The notes: generated by a model not told the origin, from the letters alone. DNA of 64,000 nucleotides from Epiperipatus broadwayi (GCA_028023455.1 JAQFVV010000180.1:1984001-2048000), one strand, 5' to 3'; positions 1-12,700 are shown, numbered from the stretch's first letter. A program made the numbers and translations.

Positions 1-1620
1 TTTGTAAGTTACACTATATATTGTAACCAAATAACTATTAGTCCTTATTGTAACTAAATAATTATTAGTCATTATTCTCTTAAGACTCTTGATGTTGGAA
101 GTCATTGTAACTATTCAAAATATACTAGCCAGTTTAATTGAATAAACAAAATAGCATCAAAAACAATGAAATTATATTTATTTCTAATAATATATTCTTT
201 CAACAAAGAATCATCTCTTTTTCCTTTTTTTTACATATAAAACATGTTCATAGTCTCACACTGGCTCTTTGTAACTGATCAAAATATTAAAAGTTAAATA
301 TTAAATATCATCATGTCTAAAAAAAACGAAAATCAAATGCTTATTGTTTTTTTATTCAGTTTACTTATGTGTTTTACCCAGACGCCACTAGGCTGTCTCA
401 AATTCTCAGTAATATTTTCATATGTGATACCAGCTCAGTTTAAGCATGATTAGATTTATAGATTTATCAGATGCGTGGATGGTAGTCGTGCCTCTATATC
501 TCACAAACAACATAGTGAGAAACATTATTTCTATATATGGCCATTAAACTCATTTATTTAATGTATTTATTACTAATAATAAAATGATGATGATTCTATC
601 CACAGCTTTACAAGTAACTCACAACATAAAATTTCATCTTTTATAAACCTATAATTATCACATTTAAATTATAACCTAATGATTAATATTCATTAGTGAT
701 GATGACTGATCATAATTAATAAGACAATAACTCTTAATAAAGATATATGCCTCTTTTAATAAAAACAATCAATTAACATTTATTATTGACTGATAAAATA
801 TACATAATGTTAAAAGTCATATATAGAAATTTATATAAATAATAATGACCAATTGTTTATCTTTAAATCATACTATTAATACTACCAAAAATCTTCCCAC
901 TTTCCCTTTAATGACACTTATTCAATGTTTATATCATAGAATAATGTGTGCATTAATTTCTATAGTGAATAACTAGAAAAAAATTGTATCCCCTAAACAC
1001 TTTTATTTTAAAAAAATAAATATTCTATGTACACAGATACTTGTCTATTGTGTATAATATATATAATTCACCTTTATAAATTTAAACATAATATATATAT
1101 AAAAAAGAACTAGTTAAAGAAAGAAATGTTAGATTATAAAGATATAAGAGCACTTACAGAAATAAGCTTCAAATTACCTATCTACCTTTACACCAATAGA
1201 GGTCACTAATTATTATTTTAACAAATCTAGCTCTCTTAATGTTAAACTTGCTATTGACTTGTAACATTCATATTCACCAACTATACATATAAGTAAGCAT
1301 AAATATATTACTACATGTATATGTGTTGATTCCCATTATGAATAAAATATTAAACTGGTTTGACATATAATATGTTTCATAATTTTGAAATTAATATACA
1401 GTAATACATTTTATAAAAATAAACGCATAGATAAATGGGTACACATTATGATTTCAGAATATATAATATCAATAAAGCAATAGCTATTATTATTGAAAGA
1501 CTTTTTTTTAATTTTCATTTTAAGATTCAGAGATTTTAAAAAAATAGTGATTTGTTATTAAAGATTTGTTAATAGTCACTGATATGTATAAAAATGTAAT
1601 TAAAATTCAAATTACCAGTT
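1..1620. other. AT-rich stretch without recognised gene
   Basis: Very AT-rich DNA with many short runs of A and T and no open frame of useful length on either strand. I see no transposon protein relic, tRNA-like fold or clear tandem repeat here. Confidence 0.6.
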
Positions 1621-2160
1621 CTTTCACTTCCCAAGATTTTAAATTCAGCTTGTTGAATGTTTAAACTTTGACACCAGCCACACACCAATCTGTAACATGC
1701 ATATATTTACCAATTAATTACAGCAGTTTACTGGAACAGTCCTATTCTTTTCTTGGCTTGGGCTTCCAATTTTTCTACTGTGATGGTGATCAAATCACTT
1801 GCTTCTATGGAGACCATTTTGCACTGGAATCATTTCTTCATTCTTCTCAGTATAATTATTTTTAATAGATCATGGATATATGTTTTTCCATATATTTAGC
1901 ATTCTGCTTTGGGTTTAAACTCAGTAAATGGCATATATGAAATAGCATGGTTTAACCAATTTCAGCATTTTCACTTATCTTCATTTTAGATGTAAAAATA
2001 CAAGTGAGCAATCAGTTTTTTATTTTTAGCAATCAGTCACAAGATGTTTAATACTTTGGGTTCAAACTCTTCAGATGTGCATTAATGTCTTGGATGGCCT
2101 GATGGACTGGACAAAATATTTTCTTTTCTAGCCCCTTATCTTTGATGTAGAAAAAAGCAC
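1621..2160. other. slightly GC-richer unassigned stretch
   Basis: Around 1,660-1,860 the base composition is a little richer in G and C than its surroundings. The + strand has a 65-codon frame (1,668-1,865) beginning with a non-ATG codon; the minus strand carries a short ATG frame over the same bases (residues begin MVSIEASDLITITVEKL). Neither matches a family I recognise. It may be an old transposon fragment. Confidence 0.25.
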
Positions 2161-2169
2161 AGTCTGATT

Positions 2170-2250
2170 TCTCTCTTCAGCAATTCAGTTTATACTCCTC
2201 TCTGCAATCTAGTTTATTCTCCCCTGCAATCTAGTTTAATCTCCCCTTTA
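2170..2250. repeat. 22-bp tandem repeat, about 3 units
   Basis: Three imperfect copies of a unit of about 22 bp follow one another, each built around GCAATCTAGTTTAATCTCCC or a one- to three-base variant. It is a small minisatellite in otherwise featureless AT-rich sequence. The rest of 2,250-3,100 shows nothing I can name. Confidence 0.55.
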
Positions 2251-3099
2251 ACAAACTTATTGTTAGCTTTTTTATACAAGTTAGTATATTTGTGACCTTT
2301 AGTCTAAAAACATGGTTTTTCCTCCAATTAAACCATCTAATTAAAGTCTTTCAAAATTGTTAATTTTTCTAAAATTAATTGTTGAGTCTGGTCCCCAAAA
2401 TAATCTTTATTTATTGTTAATCACAGTGACTGATTAATGACTCTTGGTTTCTATTCCAACACGTTTTTTTTTCTTAGTCTAAACTTAAAATTTATTTTTA
2501 ATTAACCTCTGACTTTGCTGGACATTCTTGTGAAAGGTTAAGTGAAACTTTAACCTTTTTTCAGACTAAATAAAAATATAAATTGCTTCCCAAATAATAT
2601 AATTTTTTACAAACCATATAGCTTTTCATAAAAATTATAAAATGACTTAGAATAAAACACTTTCTTTTAATGTATGTGTAATTGTAAGTCTATGTCTGCA
2701 AATACAAGCATGCACAGATATTAATACAAATATACAAAACCTGCCTATTACAAAATAATCTGAATAACTCAAAATTCAGAAAACAAATTAGTAAGATTAG
2801 TAGAATTAAATTATTATTATAGAAAGAATAACAGAATTTATTAAGTATAAATTAATTAATTTTGAAGGTTAATAATCAAAATCATATAGAATATTTATTG
2901 AGTAGTCTGTATCCATAGACACTGTTTATATATGCTTACTATATAGCTAATAGATATTTAAAATAGGTGTTGTCTTTCCTGGATTTGTAATTAATCAAAT
3001 AAAGAGATATTTTTCCAGCATTCTGAAGTATTTTTGGGAAACAGTTATGTAGGGTTTGAATTCAATACCCTATAATATATATTTGCTTTCTTAGAAATT

Positions 3100-3800
3100 A
3101 AAAATAAAAAAAAGAGTACTAAGTGTTTGTTTAGTATGCAATTTTATATGGAGCAGAGATTTGGAAATATGGGAAAAGATTGATCTAGAGCTGTAAACAG
3201 GAAAGGTGATATGGAAGAATAAAATTAGCATTGTACCTTTGTTGAAATTAATAAATGACAAAAAAATATTTATTAAGAGTACAAAAAGCAACTAAATTGG
3301 TTACGTGTTTAGAGGACTATAAATATATATTGAAGGAACCATGGAAAGATGTATATGTATTGATTCTTTTATCAATAGCAGTTTATACAACTTAGTTTTT
3401 GACCCATATATAGTACTTAAATATCATCAGTTGCATTTTGCTTTTCACGTCATGTCATTTGAGCACTTCAGTAGGAAAAATAAATTAATAATTGAATCGC
3501 TTTATTGCTTGAGAGTTCATAAATTTGAGCATCAGACATGCCAAAATTGGAATTGATTCAAGAATCTAAATGGTGCAGAGCATGGTTGCTATGCCTACAA
3601 CTTGGAGTTCAAATTTAAATAAAATAAAGTCTTTTCAAGAGTCTCAGGATTTTTATTTCAGGTATACAACCTCTAACCAAATTCACTAATTATTAATAGT
3701 AATCAAAAGAAAAAGATCAGTAGTAGAAAATTGCCTAAACCGTTATCATATAGAAATTAGCAAGCTTGCGAATACTGTCCTTTTTTTAATACATCTAGTC
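3100..3800 (+). mobile_element. decayed LINE-like 3' relic, copy 1 of 3
   Basis: A + strand translation around 3,137-3,300 contains ILYGAEIWKYGKR. This resembles the C-terminal block of LINE ORF2 proteins (typically LLYGSETW followed by a basic region). The frame breaks within about 20 codons. Downstream bases (about 3,640-3,760) resemble those at about 31,700-31,800, where an equivalent YG-E motif also precedes. I infer two or three copies of one old non-LTR element; family not assigned. Confidence 0.4.
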
Positions 3801-4255
3801 TGAGGGTTTGTTGACAGGCTTTTCAATCTTTTACATTGCTGTGCCTTATGACCAGCAAGTAAATAAATGGACAAAGGCAGAATTAAGATGGTAAGATTGT
3901 AGTTTAATACGAATAATTTTAACTATATACATCGCCTATTATAAGGTGTAAATAAATAATAAAAGGTCGTGGTGACCTGCATATAATAACTCTAGTCCTG
4001 CTTTGGACTTACAGAGGCAGGAGTCTCTGACTAATAATTAAAACTCAGAACAATTAGATCAGGTTATGGGGGTTTATATATCCCTCAAGACTTCTGGAGT
4101 CTTTTACATTCCTAATCATATATGGTGTTTTCACTTACGTTTTCACATACATGCAGTATTTTTACATTTCTCACCATATATGGTATTTTACACAGTTTTC
4201 TGACCCCTATAAGGTCAGCTGGGCTTTCTATGATTTAACAGCATTGCAATTTTAC
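3800..4255. other. AT-rich stretch, nothing recognised
   Basis: Between the LINE-like relic and the tandem repeat I see only AT-rich sequence. A short near-repeat, CATATATGGT, occurs twice (about 4,118 and 4,179). No gene signal. Confidence 0.5.
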
Positions 4256-4575
4256 ACAATCGTTATACATAATTACTATACAGTTATTCTTATTTTACAT
4301 ATTCATTATATTTTACAGTTATTTCTTTTATTCTACATTATTGTACTCCTATTATTATACAATTATTATTCTTATTTTACATACTCTTATTATTATACAA
4401 TTATTATTATTATTTACATATTCATTATACATTGCAGTATAGTTTTATTCTACATTTATACAATTATTATTATTGTTTTACATATTCGTTATACATTAAA
4501 AGTTATTAGTTTTAATCTACATTTATTATTGTACTCTTATTATTATACAACTTTTATATGTATATCTTGCTAGAC
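4255..4575. repeat. degenerate (TTATTATTATACAA)-type tandem repeat
   Basis: A run of imperfect units made of TTATTATTATACAATTATT and TTTTACATATTCATTATA alternates for about 300 bp. It produces a long but meaningless open frame rich in Tyr, Ile and Leu on the + strand (4,151-4,573). I treat that frame as a by-product of the repeat, not as a gene. Confidence 0.7.
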
Positions 4576-5029
4576 TTTGAATACTGCATACATTATGAAC
4601 TTTAATTAGCTTTTAACATCATTAAAATAAAATATGAGGTGTGAGAGACAAGGATAGATATTGACTTTAATAGATAATCGTAAAAATAAAAGCTATAAAG
4701 TTCACAAAAATGTAAATAATGGTTTGGAGAACATGATCTTAGATATGTAAAATCTGCCTTCTGTTAAATTGATTATAAAAGTTACGATTATGAAATTCTT
4801 TTTTTATTTTAAAATTTAATATCTTTCCAAGTCCGCAATAAAATTTATGTTATTGTGCACGTCTAACCTTTTTACTAATTATTTCTGTTTAGTTCAATCA
4901 AAAAGTAATGGGTCTTGGCATTCAAGATCCATGTATCATTCTATCAGCTCGGTCAATAAATTATTTGATTATTATTACTATATTTTAAAAATAATCTACA
5001 AATTTAGCAAACTATAAATATTTAAATTT

Positions 5030-5220
5030 GTAATTAAAACGATATGATTAAATAAAGTCATAAAAAACCAAAAGAGGGCAGCATACTACAAAAATTCCAA
5101 TTATTATTGTAGTGGTAATCTCGTAACATTTTGTATCAAAATTTAAAAATATTATGATTCCATCACTATACTGTTAATTTTCTTTCTTTTCCAAATAATA
5201 GTTATCGATTCGAAATTTAG
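5030..5220 (+). promoter_or_regulatory. putative promoter / first exon of ZNF-A ending at a GTGAGA donor
   Basis: This block resembles 45,305-45,501, which lies at the matching position upstream of the second zinc-finger gene. Both copies contain AGAGGGCAGCA (5,073-5,083 here), followed about 140 bp later by AG|GTGAGATTTT, a good splice-donor match (donor GT at 5,221). Similarity continues past the donor to about 5,460, including blocks near 5,290-5,340. The likeliest meaning is a non-coding first exon with its promoter, spliced to the exon after 12,730. That it is transcribed is inference; there is no clear TATA box and no coding frame. The AGAGGGCAGCA core resembles the right half of CTCF binding sites. 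Confidence 0.4.
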
Positions 5221-6320
5221 GTGAGATTTTATTTTCTCAACAAGCATTTTTATTCGATTTATTCCAAACTATAATACTTTTTTGCTATATGCGGAAAACA
5301 AGCCCAGCATTATGCGAAGTGCAACTTTTAATTATCATTTTACGCTTATTTGAAGAGAGAAATTAACAAAACTAACAATTTTGCGCTTATTTTTATTTAT
5401 TTTATAAGTAAAAAAGTAATGTAATAGTTTGTATATGTTAGATTCTTATGTTGCATTTTTGTAAATATGGGCAAGACTGAAATACAGTATATATATAGTA
5501 CAATTTGATATTTTTGGTTAATAACAATTATTAAAGACAGCCTCAATTTCCTTAATATTTTTTAGATTCCGAATATGAAATAAAACCTATTTCTTTGAAA
5601 AGACGTATAAGTCGAAACAATTAATGTTATTAACAAAAGAAAATTTAATTTTAATTAAGCAACATTCAGTAAAATAATTACTTGTAAAAAAAAATCTTGA
5701 TTTTAAGAACTGATAAGAAATGTATTTATGTTTTAAATAAATATTTTATCACATTTAAAAATATATGTAAATTAGGATATTAATATATATTTCATTACAG
5801 GTCATTTGAATATTCGTAATTGCTCTACACAAAATGAGTACGCCATTCTAACTCCAAGAAATATGGAGTATGACAATATAAAACAATAATATTCTTGACA
5901 TATGTTTTGCGATGACTATATAAACCAATTTGTACTGCCACTTATAATTCTGTTTATTTTAATATTTTGTGATGCTGCCTTCCCTGGCAGAAGACTTTTC
6001 TTTCTGAAATAATTAACTTTGTCTTATGATAACTAATGTATTCTCAACAATAGTTTATCAATGAAAATGAACAATATAGTACTTTTTTGGAATAACTTTG
6101 AAATAATCTTTGCGATGCGATGTACTATGGCATCTCCTTTATCGAAGTCAGGAATCTTCCAGCCACTATGCCCAGAGAAATCTGTTAGCCATTTTACCTT
6201 TCATTTCCATTCTCCACTCTAAGTTTTTCCCATATTCTCTATCCTGCTCCATCCTATTTTCACATCATCATCTTTGTCCACTCTATGGCCTTTATATCTA
6301 GACCCTCCCCCCCCTTATCT
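5221..6320 (+). other. 5' part of putative ZNF-A intron 1
   Basis: AT-rich sequence. The first 240 bp still align by eye with 45,502-45,720. The remainder (5,460-6,110) holds no recognised feature. From about 6,110 the composition shifts to the pyrimidine-rich + strand typical of the LINE lying on the other strand. Confidence 0.4.
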
Positions 6321-6369
6321 TTTTCCAAACCCAGCATAAAAATTCAGAACCCACTTCCCTGCATAATCA

Positions 6370-6813
6370 CTTTATTTACAGTTATTCTCACAAAACTTCA
6401 TTATTTGTACCCGTTCAGCTTGTAAGGATTTACATTCAATTAACAGATACCTAATATTTTCCATGCCTTCCTTACATAACTTGCAAACTAAATCACCACG
6501 TTCCTTCATTTATGTGTATATTCCTTTGTTGCTAACGATCCTTTTCCAGCCTTAAACAGTAATCTCTCCAATGGGATTTTTATTATTATTAATTATTTCA
6601 TTCTTTTCCACTATAATACTCAATAATTCTGCTAACAAAATCATCCCACCTTTTGTACAAATATACTGATATAATGTCTTTATCCAAATCTTCTATATAC
6701 CGTATTATCTTTCTCATCCATCTTGTTGCCTGTTCTTTACTCATAATCCAATTAAATACTATTTTGGTTATTCTCTTACTATCAATAAATTGCAATCTAC
6801 CGAACATTTTCAT
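6370..6813 (-). pseudogene. LINE ORF2 C-terminal region with Cys-rich end
   Basis: The minus-strand frame 6,813-6,598 reads MKMFGRLQFIDSKRITKIVF, followed by WRMRKII and KRWDDFV-like segments typical of LINE ORF2 C-termini. A shifted frame downstream (about 6,520-6,430) gives DLVCKLCKEGMENIRYLLIE followed by Cys. This is a CxxC...C pattern close to the terminal zinc knuckle of these proteins, with the expected His replaced by Tyr. Confidence 0.6.
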
Positions 6814-7089
6814 TTTGCACTTTGCATCTCCATCCCATTTCTCCTTGAATTGCCTTCTTTATCATCCACACATCTGCATCTAATGCATGTCTTTCTAATT
6901 ATCTTTGTACTTCTAAGTTAACCCTGCTACTGCCATTTCCTTCCATACAATTCTTGCTACATTATATTTGTTATATGAAAACACTGTTAATTTCTTTATC
7001 AGTCCCCATCTTTTTTTTTTTTTATTTATCAATTTTTTCTCCCATTCATCCAAACAATTTCTCTGATTACTTAAGTCGATTCCCATCTA

Positions 7090-7860
7090 TTCACACATTT
7101 AACTTTATATCTCCCGATAAAAATTCTTTCTTTTCTCTTTCTCCAGCATTTATCATCATTACTTTTGATTTTTCTTCATTTAATTTAATTCCCATCTCTA
7201 TACCCATCCTTATGCACATCTTCATCATATCTTCCTTACTTTTTGTGCACAGGAAGATATCAGCAAATAAAAAACATGATAGTATATACACACCCATCTA
7301 TTAATGGTATTTCTATCCGTCTTTTTAGTCTTTCTATTGCTCTCTCCATTTCTCTCAAATATAACAAAAATAAAATAGGTGACATAGGGCATCCTTGCCT
7401 TAGTTCCATCCCATTTTTAACTTTTAACTGATTCTATATTTCCTAATTGATGCATACAGTAATTATTTTCATACTATTTCTTAATAAGATCCACCAAAAC
7501 ACCATTTATTCCCAAATTTACTAAACTTATTCATAATCTGTTTCTATTTACTCTATTATATTGCATTCTCTATACCTATAAACACCATATTTAACTGTCT
7601 ACCTGTATTCCTAAGTTGTGTGACTATAAATAAACTATCTTCTATATGCCTATCCATTCTAAAACCTCCTTGCATTTCTCCTATTATATTATTTTCTTCT
7701 AACCATTTTGCCATCCTTCCAGCCATCATATATGCAAAAACTTTATATTATACTGGCATTAACACTATCAATCTATAATTGTTTAATGTTGTATGGTTCT
7801 TACCCTTTTCTTTAAATAATAACCTTACTTTTGCATTATTCCAGCTATTTGAAAATTCTC
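7090..7860 (-). pseudogene. LINE reverse transcriptase domain (dead)
   Basis: Reading on the minus strand, successive pieces match RT blocks: NNYRLIVLMPV (about 7,800-7,750), WLEENNIIGEMQGGFRMDRH with a following Asp-Ser-Leu-Phe (about 7,710-7,640), GMELRQGCPMSPILFLLYL (about 7,412-7,350) and LFADIFLCTKSKEDM then GIKLNEEKSKVMMIN (7,297-7,150). The catalytic FADD is FADI. Several frame changes separate the blocks. Confidence 0.75.
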
Positions 7861-8959
7861 TCTTCTGTGCTATCATTAAAACATATTTAATTTTGCCCTA
7901 TTTCCCAAATTTATCATCATATCTGCTGCCCATCATCTAAATCTCTTGCCTTTCCACTTTTCAATTTCTTCCCTACCTCATTCAGTTTATTTTCTGTAAA
8001 ACTAATATTTCCATTACTATGTATTTTTATGTTTGTTATCATTCTGTCCTTCACATCTAAATATTTTCTATATCCATTACATAGTTGTTTAAGATTGTCT
8101 CTTATTCTTCCCTAGAGCTACACTCTTTTTCCTCATTATTTAATAATACTATTTCTCTTCCCCCTTACATTCCTTCTTTTAATATTCTTCCAAAATTTTT
8201 TACTCCTGTTTATTCCACTCTTATTAATATCTTCCATTAATTTATTCTCTATAATTATTTATTTTAGCCAACTTTTTTTTTTAAAAAATAGTTTTCCCAT
8301 TTAATATTAACATCTTTTTCACTTTATTTGTTTTTAATAGCATATTTACATTCTTTGCATGTATTTCCCCTCTCTTTTACAATTTTATTAATTCTCACTT
8401 TTCTATTATTTTTATTCTTTTGAATATTTTTACCTAAAATCCTATTTGTCACTTTTTCTACTTCATCATACCAGTCCTTATATTCATCCCCAAAAAACCC
8501 TTCCATGATTTTTTTGACTTTTATTTTATATTCTTATAATTTATTCTCTGTTTATGTCTTTCATTATCCTTTCTACTTTTATTACTATTTTCCATTTATG
8601 ATCACTATTACATACTCTCTCTTTATTATCAAGCACTTTAATTTTTTGTACTTCATTCATTCCTTCTTTTTCTACTAATGCATAATCTTATTGTGTGAAA
8701 TATATTATTTCTAGACCATGTGTATTGCTCCTCATAAATATTTTGTAAATTTTCAACACTCAAATTCACTCTCTGACAAAAATTTTTCAAAGCTGTCCAT
8801 TTTTGTTATCCATGTCATCAATTTTTTTTAATATGCCCATTCATATCCTGTATAACCATTATTTTCTTCTCCCTTTTTTTTTGAAACTGTATATCTTTAA
8901 TTAGACATTCATATATGCTGTTCTACCCCATTATAGTTTGACTATCTCCAGTCGCCATA

Positions 8960-9350
8960 TACACTATAGCCACTATTCATTTTTGTCTTTCTAACCTTTT
9001 CTGAAACCACAAACATTCTTGACACTTTACAGTATTTAAATATTTTTTTGTCATAACTCCTATACCACCACTTCTTTTTTTTTTCTACCCTTCTATACCA
9101 AATCTTACCGTGTAGGTTCTTCTTCTCTTAGATGTGTTTCCACTATTGCTAATACCTCAAGTCCATCATTTTTAACTTTGTTTAATTCCAGCCACTTTTC
9201 TAATCTACTACCTTGCATATTCAAATATCTAATTTTAACAATGTCTTCCTTTCTTACTATCCATTTATAAATTCTTTTGACTCTTTCTTCTCTATTATAT
9301 TTGTAATTAGCTTGTTTATCATTAGTTTTACAGACACATTTTCTCTCCAC
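8960..9350 (-). pseudogene. LINE ORF2 N-terminus, AP endonuclease-like
   Basis: Minus-strand frame 9,350-9,105 contains IRYLNMQGSR, then LEVLAIVETHLREEE. These match the N-terminal Asn and the ETH (catalytic Glu) motif of APE-type endonucleases of LINEs (family pattern N-x-GL ... ETHL). Further conserved blocks downstream are broken by frameshifts; the frame is lost after the glutamates. Preceded on the same strand by the ORF1 relic. Confidence 0.65.
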
Positions 9351-9459
9351 ATCTATATTTATATCTCAAATCGGCTACCCTTTGTCTACTTTTTACTTCC
9401 CATCCATTCTTAATCTTGTTTTTGATGATTCTGTTATTTAAAACCTTATCCCCTTTATA

Positions 9460-9780
9460 AGCTTCCCGAATTATATTTTTCATATATCAAATCCCCTAAG
9501 GCTTCACTTCATTGTTTTTCTAAGTGCAATCCATCTTTACTATATAACTTTCTCTTACTAATAAAAAAAATCCCACACATCCACAAACATAACATTATTT
9601 TTCTCACATAATTTTTTCAATCTCATTTACAGAACACCTCCTATCTAATATATACCTATTGTCGAATCTGGGTAGTAATCCAACTACTACTCTTCCTTTA
9701 AACTTATTCAAATTACTAATCAATTCTTTGTACTCATCCATTGCTCTCTCCAATGGTTATGACAAATTATTTGCCTATAC
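9460..9780 (-). pseudogene. LINE ORF1 fragment, SGNH/GDSL esterase-like
   Basis: Minus-strand translation gives SNLNKFKGRVVVGLLPRFDN, then (after a frameshift) LCEKNNVMFVDVWDFF, then KDGLHLEKQ-SEALGDLIYEKYNS. The pattern LLPR, then FVDVW, then DGLHLN-like with catalytic Asp and His, is the C-terminal half of SGNH-fold esterases found in ORF1 of some LINEs. The N-terminal Ser block is not clear. At least one stop (after EKQ) and one frame change are present. Confidence 0.6.
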
Positions 9781-10985
9781 CAATGTAAGCAGGATCTGGC
9801 TCCCTCTGGAAAACCATACTTAAGTTTACCATAAAATATTCTTTTCGTAAATCTTGTATTGTTCGTTAATTTCATATAAATAAATCTCATTTTATAATAG
9901 TGGACTCTATAATATCACATCCAGTAAATGGAAAAATATAGATTGATCTTATAATTTTGCTAATATATTTTTAGAATTTTATTGAACATCTTTAAATGAA
10001 ATTGTTTCAATGCCTTTATGTTATGTTGATGGAATATCCAAATCTCACTTTCATATAATAAATTAGTTAAAATGACTACTCTACATATAGCTAATTTAGG
10101 TACATTAATAATTATCCTGTCATGAAGTACCCAATTTTTTAGCTCTCTAAATGTAACAGCAATACACTGGATTGTGTGTTGCATTTCAACAATTAAACCT
10201 TTCTATTTAAAAATTAGAAAAATAATTAATTAGATTCCATTTTCAAGTTGAAAACTATCTAAGCTAAAAGTCGCTTAAGATTTATCTTTTATCAATGACT
10301 GATAGAGAATTTGAATATTTATTGCTAAACTACATAGTATATTGTACTTAAAATATTAAATTCATTCTGTAGAAAGTCTTATCAACTGGCAACGGTTGAA
10401 TACTCATTAGCAGATATATCTAGAATCAAAGAATATGAAGTACTTACTTTTGTTTTTAATCAATTTAAATTAAAAATTCCATCATCAAATCTTGATTCTA
10501 ATTCATGAAGCCACCAATAAACAATTCCAAATTCCATAGTAATAAAAATCAAAAATAATGTTGGAGCAATGTTTAACATCAATTTTCAATTCAACTGCCT
10601 AATTTTTTTTTTACTTATAATAATAACACTTTCTCTCATTCCGTCATGTAGAAGCTATATAATACTAATAAAATTTGGCAGACAACCAAATAATTTCAAA
10701 TAGTGTCATACACCTGATTGATTAATTGAATCAAATGTTTTGATTAAATCTCTAAAAGCAGGGCTTAAATCTCTAAAAATATATTTAAGTTCCTTGCAAC
10801 CATTCACCTATGATAGAAAGGAACTTACTCAACAAAATCCTTGAAAATATGTTTTTTGTAGTGGATAATAATATTCCACAATAATTTCTACGATCTTATC
10901 TATTCTACTTATTTTTAAAAATTGGAATAATAGAAGTGTTTTTAATGTCAGACAGCTCAATACCATGAGTCCATATGTTCCTTTA
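9780..10985 (-). mobile_element. second LINE relic (RT and C-terminal part)
   Basis: Minus-strand translation from about 10,780 gives AFRDLIKTFDSINQSG, then LFGCLPNFISII and LLHDGM, matching a LINE RT block (AFVDLTKAFDTVNR...FGCPPKFI...FHDGM). Frame 10,184-9,960 reads AICRVVILTNLLYESEIWIF, then HNIKALKQFHLK, matching the typical LTTLLYGSETW ... HIK-LEQFH region. It continues as MRFIYMKLTNNTRFTKRIFYG down to about 9,800. The two LINE relics look like different families: this one has the FYGEL-type C-terminus. It abuts the 5' end of the first LINE. Confidence 0.65.
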
Positions 10986-11137
10986 AAAAATGCCAATGTC
11001 CTTAATAAATTTATAATTACAATGTCCTTAATGTACAGTCTAACCTTCTGAATGAAGCTGTATAGTATTTAACAGTGAGGAAATGAAAAAGTAATCAATA
11101 AATTAAAATGTACACATATATTTTGAATTGATGGCAC
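10985..11137. other. AT-rich spacer
   Basis: AT-rich sequence between the LINE relic and the small hairpin element; nothing recognised. Confidence 0.4.
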
Positions 11138-11334
11138 AGGAGTATATTAATATTTGATTACAAGTATAATGTATACTGTATACTGAAGTTTTAGATATAA
11201 TTAGAGAGGATTTGAACACAGACTTTCAAACTTCCTTGGTCATGGGTATTAGTTAAAAAAATGGAGTGGATAGCTGAAGAGAGCTTGAAAATCTGTGTTC
11301 AAATCCCCTTTAATTACATCTAGGAGTATATTAA
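11138..11334 (-). mobile_element. hairpin retroposon A with 13-bp direct repeats
   Basis: An inverted repeat of about 40 bp per arm spans 11,192-11,322. The left arm begins TAGATATAATTAGAGAGGAT and the right arm is its reverse complement with a few changes. The 13-bp AGGAGTATATTAA occurs at 11,138-11,150 and 11,322-11,334. About 41 bp of simple AT sequence (TATACTGTATACTG) lies between the left direct repeat and the inverted repeat, on one side only. The right arm read outward looks tRNA-like: TGGATAGCTGAAGAG then GTGTTCAAATCCCC (A-box- and B-box-like). Tail plus direct repeats suggest target-primed insertion with the element oriented on the minus strand. Confidence 0.6.
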
Positions 11335-12700
11335 ATAAAATCTTGGAAATTATATATTTTACAATAAAAATAACTTATGCAATAAAACAAGATCTGTTAT
11401 TTAATAAAGAAATATATCAATTACAAATAAAATGTATGCAAAAATATAAGTCCATAAAAGTCAGCATTTGTTATCAAATTTATAGACTCAAAAGTATATT
11501 AAATAGAATGAAAATATATTTAACAATAAAAAATGTGTATTATGTAAAAGAAAGTAAAAGATAGTTCATGCACAAAATAAGTATGTTTTTAAGAAAAGCA
11601 AAAGGTACTTATGCACAAAATCAAATGGAGTGTGTTCTCTATGTATAGTTTTTGCAACCTTGTTGTTTACTGTGAGAATGAGTATGTTTAATTAACCATA
11701 GCCCATATAAGCCAAAAATTACAGCAATGAAAATTTTCCACTTTGATATTCTAGTAACAATGAAAAAAGAGCTTTTGTTTGGGAATATATTAGCAACTAA
11801 CTGTTTTCAGTATTAATTTGGATCTGGATCTTATCCTCAAAAACCAATTGGAAAAATAATCAATCATGCAGTTATATTATTTTAGAACACATTTAGGAAG
11901 TATGTTGTCGTAGAATGATGATTGATTACTTGTAACTCAACAACATTGAAAGTGAAAGTGATTTGTTTTATTCATATTTTAAACTATGCTAAATCATCAT
12001 CAAAAGAGAGAAGTTGATAATCATAGCTTTATTTTAGGAGAAATATATAAAGATATACTGAAAAATTATTGAAGTCCCATAATCCTGTGCTTCAGTCCAC
12101 ACTCCAAGAATTTATATAAATAGTAGTCAATTAATCAATAAGCTTACAAAACAGGAACACGTTCATTAGAAGTAATGAATTTAAAAAAAATCTATAACCT
12201 CATAATCAAAAAATAAAGATTACATCATTTTAATTTAACTTACATGTATTTCCAAACCAAAAAAAGTTATAATACTTTTACTAGTCTAATATTTATCCAT
12301 GGAAAACTGCTATAGATAAAAATTGGTTTTGCCAGAATGATCTTGGGAATCTTTTTTTTTTTTTCACACATCTTTACATGTATTAAAAGTGGATAGAGTT
12401 TATAAATTTTAATATATATTGAATATCACATGCTTAAGTAGAAAAAGAGAAACGTGTTAAATGGCAATATTTGTGCAGTGATTTAATAATATTTTTTTTT
12501 TTTAGTTTAAAGTTTATATATAAAATTAAGTAATAATTTATAATTGAAAAATGATTAATAATAATCTTTAATATATTTAAACAAAAGATGATATTAAAAA
12601 TAACTGTGTTCAAGTAATGTATCTCATAAATTAGTAATATGTAATATTCTACTTTGTACACCTTCTATATATGTATTTAATGCTTTATGTCATTTAAATG
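11335..12700 (+). other. AT-rich, distal part of putative ZNF-A intron 1
   Basis: Short open frames at 11,295-11,564 (+) and 12,434-12,661 (-) are low-complexity Ile/Lys/Asn/Tyr translations without motifs. I find no exon signal before the acceptor-like site at 12,729. Confidence 0.45.

Larger units (their letters stand above)
6320..9780 (-). mobile_element. near full-length decayed LINE (ORF1 esterase + ORF2 EN/RT)
   Basis: A non-LTR retrotransposon on the minus strand. Reading right to left: an SGNH-esterase-like ORF1 piece (9,780-9,460), an AP-endonuclease start (9,350-9,105), a linker (8,506-8,324), reverse transcriptase blocks (about 7,860-7,090), a C-terminal region (6,813-6,598) and a cysteine-rich end (about 6,520-6,370). 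Frameshifts and stops break every part. The FADD box of the catalytic core reads FADI, with one aspartate codon missing, so the copy is dead. ORF1 esterase domains are known from CR1/L2-type LINEs, which suggests that broad group, but clade assignment needs a search. It lies within putative ZNF-A intron 1, opposite to the gene. Confidence 0.8.

Noticed and set aside
1668-1865. Frame as an exon of a host gene
   Set aside because: No splice-like borders or family match; kept only as an unassigned stretch.
4151-4573. 140-codon open frame on the + strand
   Set aside because: It follows a degenerate tandem repeat of TTA/TAC/ATT and has only Tyr/Ile/Leu/Phe-rich low complexity.
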